In this document: positions 5,174-6,937 of the stretch, piece by piece
How the letters are laid out: each line of letters opens with the position of its first letter
How positions within the stretch are numbered: position 1 is the first letter of the stretch
NCBI GenBank assembly: GCA_014799525.1
Contig: JAAVHW010000054.1
Coordinates: forward strand, 1 to 6,937
Source of the DNA: Clostridiales bacterium
GTDB taxonomy: Bacteria; Bacillota; Clostridia; Christensenellales; CAG-917
DNA length: 6,937 bases
Reading direction: 5' to 3'
The notes under the pieces: model-generated
What the model saw: the letters and a program-made list of their open reading frames with translations, nothing else
What the model was told of the DNA's origin: nothing
The model's database searches: none
Made by a program: the position numbers and the translations under genes

Positions 5174-6188
5174 TCTCGTATATCCTCTCTACGCGCCCAT
5201 GCCAGCACGTCATAACCGTATATTCTATACTCCTACGCTGTTTTGCTACCTCTAAGATACGCTCACCGTCCACCAGCGCAACCTCTTCGCCTATATTTGG
5301 CAGAAAATCTCCACAGTCAACAATGCACATATCCATACACACTCTGCCAAGCACTCTGCACCGTCTGCCGCGGATGTACACGTCAGATGGGTGTTCCCTG
5401 CACACGCCGTCCGCATAGCCGCCGAATATCACGGCGGTGTTCGTATCTCTTTCGAGCTTGAAATTGCCGTAGCTTACAAATTCTCCCTTGCTCACGTGCC
5501 GCGCGGCTACAACCTCGCTTACGACTCTCATTGCGCCGTGATACGCGGCAATGCCCAACCTCACCATATCGTAGTGCAAGCGTTTGCACGGTATACTGTG
5601 ACTCGCAGCAAGATGCCTGATTGCATTTGGATAATACCTTCTTACCGCCGCGCACATTCTGTCAAATGCAGAAATCTGCCTCATTGAGCGCACGCGCAAG
5701 TGCGAGTATGCCCCCTCTATTTCAACTCCGCATTCCTTAAGCTTTGACAGTACGCCATCAAGCTCGCTTTCACAAAAGCCGAGGCGGTGCATTCCGCTAT
5801 CGAGAGCTATATGCAATCTTATATCCTGCGGCTTTGCTTTGCCGTTTTCAAGCAAATCCACTATGCGCGCGAGCTGCGTCTCGTTTGATAGCGCAAGCGT
5901 AAGCCTATGCGCCACACCCTCTTCAAGCTCGTGCGCTGCCCATATCAAGGTCAATATATCCTTTGATATGCCGCTACTTCTAAGCCGTACGCCCTCGTCT
6001 ACAGTCGCCACTCCAAAGGCGTCAACCTCATTTTCCGTAGAACGCGCAACCTCCAAAAGCCCGTGTCCGTACGCGTCCGCCTTGACCATAAGCAACAGCT
6101 TCGCTGCACTCTGCGCTTTTATGCGCCTTACGTTTCGACGTATCACGTCCAAATCTATATACGCTTTCAGTTTGATAGTCCACCTCAC
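5118..6188 (-). CDS. alr: Alanine racemase (PLP-dependent), divergent
   Basis: Interconverts L- and D-alanine, supplying D-Ala for peptidoglycan. The ORF gives 356 residues from GTG 6188. The PLP lysine is K36 in MVKADAYGHG (34-43). HIALDSGMHRLGF (126-138), HYDMVRLGIAAY (205-216), FVSYG with the second catalytic base Y240, GGYADG (256-261) and LGRVCMDMCIVD (280-291) follow the family order. Oddities: the site of the carbamylated lysine before DTGM is Ala (A128); the usual SHxAxAD segment is replaced by SHLRVRS and is about 8 residues shorter; Asn of the usual NS pair is Ala (A195). The enzyme normally ends near RVERIY (332-337); the last 19 residues (with CGKGC) come from reading into the cyclo-ligase gene. 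No SD precedes GTG 6188. GAGGTG (6186-6181) lies after it, so initiation may be further in, at CTG 6170. Function is likely alanine racemase; racemisation of another amino acid is possible. Confidence 0.9.
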   Translation of the reverse strand: MRWTIKLKAYIDLDVIRRNVRRIKAQSAAKLLLMVKADAYGHGLLEVARSTENEVDAFGVATVDEGVRLRSSGISKDILTLIWAAHELEEGVAHRLTLALSNETQLARIVDLLENGKAKPQDIRLHIALDSGMHRLGFCESELDGVLSKLKECGVEIEGAYSHLRVRSMRQISAFDRMCAAVRRYYPNAIRHLAASHSIPCKRLHYDMVRLGIAAYHGAMRVVSEVVAARHVSKGEFVSYGNFKLERDTNTAVIFGGYADGVCREHPSDVYIRGRRCRVLGRVCMDMCIVDCGDFLPNIGEEVALVDGERILEVAKQRRSIEYTVMTCWHGRVERIYENDESGSKACGKGCGLKDE

Positions 6189-6328
6189 TCGCGTATATGA
6201 TATGAAACAAGCTATCTCCCCGTGCGGCAGAGCCTAATAATTTACCAAGCAGACATAGCCGTTTGCTGCAACCCCAATCAACCCCGAAAATGCGCTGGTT
6301 TTGCGGAACCCCTCAATTACCTCAAATC

Positions 6329-6362
6329 AAAAACGGAGTTATAGCTCATTGCCTAACTCCGT
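6329..6362 (-). terminator. Intrinsic terminator of the right-edge gene pair
   Basis: On the minus strand a perfect 9-bp stem pairs ACGGAGTTA (6362-6354) with TAACTCCGT (6341-6333), with a 12-nt loop, and the T run continues to 6329. It begins 4 bp after the stop codon of the gene at 6367-6849. It separates that gene from alr, which therefore needs its own promoter between 6328 and 6189; I could not identify a convincing one there. Confidence 0.88.
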
Positions 6363-6366
6363 CATC

Positions 6367-6849
6367 TCATTCCTGTCCGTCCTTGTCCTTCTTTTTGGGC
6401 TGAGAGAACAGCTCAACCGTTACGTTTGGAATATATTTCCGAAGTCCCTTTACAAACAAATCAACATTCTGCCTTGCTACGTTGACCTTTATCGCAAGCT
6501 GCTCACCGCTTAAGCTTTGGTCGTCAACTATCACATACAGCTCGCTCGTTTCTATGTTCTGTCTTAAAAGCGCAATGCTGTCGTAGCTTACGCCATCCGC
6601 CAAGAAGCCGAGCATAATGCTAAGCCCCTTGTCCTTAAACTTATAGTAGCTGTTGAAAAGTATAAGAGCGGCAAAGGCGCATATCACCACTGCCGCAACG
6701 AGCGACACCGCGGGAATCGCCGACGAATACTTGTATAAACTGTCGCTTGCAAGCATAGCGATATCCAGTCCAACCACCGCAAGCGCACCCACAAGCACGA
6801 CCGCGAGTATCACGGTCTTGACTGTGCCAAAGCTCATTCTTATTTTCAT
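6367..6849 (-). CDS. Two-helix membrane protein of unknown function
   Basis: I do not recognise the family. The start is placed at ATG 6849 because AAGGAAG (6864-6858) lies 8 nt upstream, just at the stop of the preceding gene. A longer reading from ATG 6885 would overlap that gene by 23 bp and lacks an SD. The product has 160 residues: a short basic N-terminus, a membrane helix at about 12-34, a short loop (ASDSLYKYSSA), a second helix at about 46-66, and a soluble C-terminal domain of about 90 residues starting YYKFKDKG. Both ends would face the cytoplasm by the positive-inside rule (basic residues at 2-11 and 70-74). The C-terminal domain has an alternating pattern (ELYVIVDDQSL, LAIKVNVARQNVDLFVKGL, NVTVELFSQ) suggesting a small alpha/beta fold and ends in a charged tail (KKKDKDGQE). 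It is transcribed with the gene upstream. Confidence 0.8.
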   Translation of the reverse strand: MKIRMSFGTVKTVILAVVLVGALAVVGLDIAMLASDSLYKYSSAIPAVSLVAAVVICAFAALILFNSYYKFKDKGLSIMLGFLADGVSYDSIALLRQNIETSELYVIVDDQSLSGEQLAIKVNVARQNVDLFVKGLRKYIPNVTVELFSQPKKKDKDGQE

Positions 6850-6857
6850 TGACTTAT

Positions 6858-6864
6858 CTTCCTT
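6858..6864 (-). promoter_or_regulatory. Ribosome binding site that sets the start at 6849
   Basis: AAGGAAG on the minus strand overlaps the TAA stop (6865-6863) of the upstream gene and lies 8 nt before ATG 6849. None of the other in-frame ATGs (6885, 6870, 6837) has comparable spacing to an SD. Confidence 0.6.
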
Positions 6865-6937
6865 ATTCATCTCTTTCAAGCTCATTGACTGCTATGTTAT
6901 TTTCAAAGCTAAACTCGCTATTGACGCTCTCAACCTC
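6863..6937 (-). CDS. C-terminal tail of an unidentified gene, cut off by the window edge
   Basis: From the right edge an open frame runs 24 codons to TAA at 6865-6863, reading EVESVNSEFSF followed by ENNIAVNELERDE. The tail is acidic. The frame is supported by its position: its stop falls inside the SD of the next gene, leaving 13 bp to ATG 6849, which is normal operon spacing. Too little is visible to name the product, and the fragment could be chance. Confidence 0.5.
   Translation of the reverse strand, partial: EVESVNSEFSFENNIAVNELERDE

Noticed and set aside
4381..5255. Long plus-strand open frames opposite rsmD and the cyclo-ligase gene
   Set aside because: They are antisense shadows of well-supported enzymes, Ser/Thr/Pro-rich as expected from the complement of these codons.
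6189..6328. Leader of alr, with GGGGTTG repeated twice at a 10-bp step on the minus strand, considered as a riboswitch, T-box or promoter region
   Set aside because: No T-box (AGGGTGGNACCGCG-like) or known riboswitch signature is visible, no -35/-10 pair with good spacing was found, and the short repeat may be chance.

Overview
The window looks like chromosome from an anaerobic Clostridia-type Bacillota, probably an uncultured gut lineage. This rests on moderate G+C, strong Shine-Dalgarno (SD) sequences of the AGGAGG/GAGGTG type, sigma-A-like promoters with 17-bp spacers, hairpin-plus-T-run terminators, and the clustering of rsmD, coaD and a small coiled-coil gene seen in that group. No mobile element, CRISPR array, tRNA or rRNA was seen.

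Layout. At the left edge, on the minus strand, is the N-terminal two thirds of a PAP2-type membrane phosphatase (1-729), with its own promoter. Next comes a 584-bp region without a credible protein gene. It holds a complete small transcription unit on the plus strand: a promoter (841-869), a heavily base-paired RNA of about 270 nt with a closing helix, a nested core and a possible pseudoknot, and a very good intrinsic terminator (1112-1144). This is the most interesting element here. Then a plus-strand operon encodes an NfeD-type membrane protein and a QmcA/paraslipin-type SPFH protein (1314-2752), ending in a clear terminator. A small orphan plus-strand ORF (2829-3029) follows, whose start codon lies inside a perfect 12-bp inverted repeat.

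From 3060 to the right edge all genes are on the minus strand. Read in the direction of transcription, the right edge carries the tail of an unidentified gene (6863-6937) and a two-helix membrane protein of unknown function (6367-6849), closed by a terminator at 6329-6362. After it comes a compact housekeeping operon: alanine racemase (5118-6188), 5-formyltetrahydrofolate cyclo-ligase (4598-5173), a single-ORF fusion of RsmD (16S rRNA m2G966 methyltransferase) and CoaD (phosphopantetheine adenylyltransferase) (3588-4601), and a coiled-coil protein (3060-3509) that also has its own promoter. The first three genes overlap (56 bp and 4 bp), which implies translational coupling.

Functionally, the minus-strand operon combines D-alanine supply for the cell wall, folate salvage, rRNA modification and coenzyme A synthesis. 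The plus-strand NfeD/SPFH pair is a membrane-microdomain or membrane quality-control module. The ncRNA was not matched to a known family from memory. The raiA motif and 6S RNA are the first families to test.
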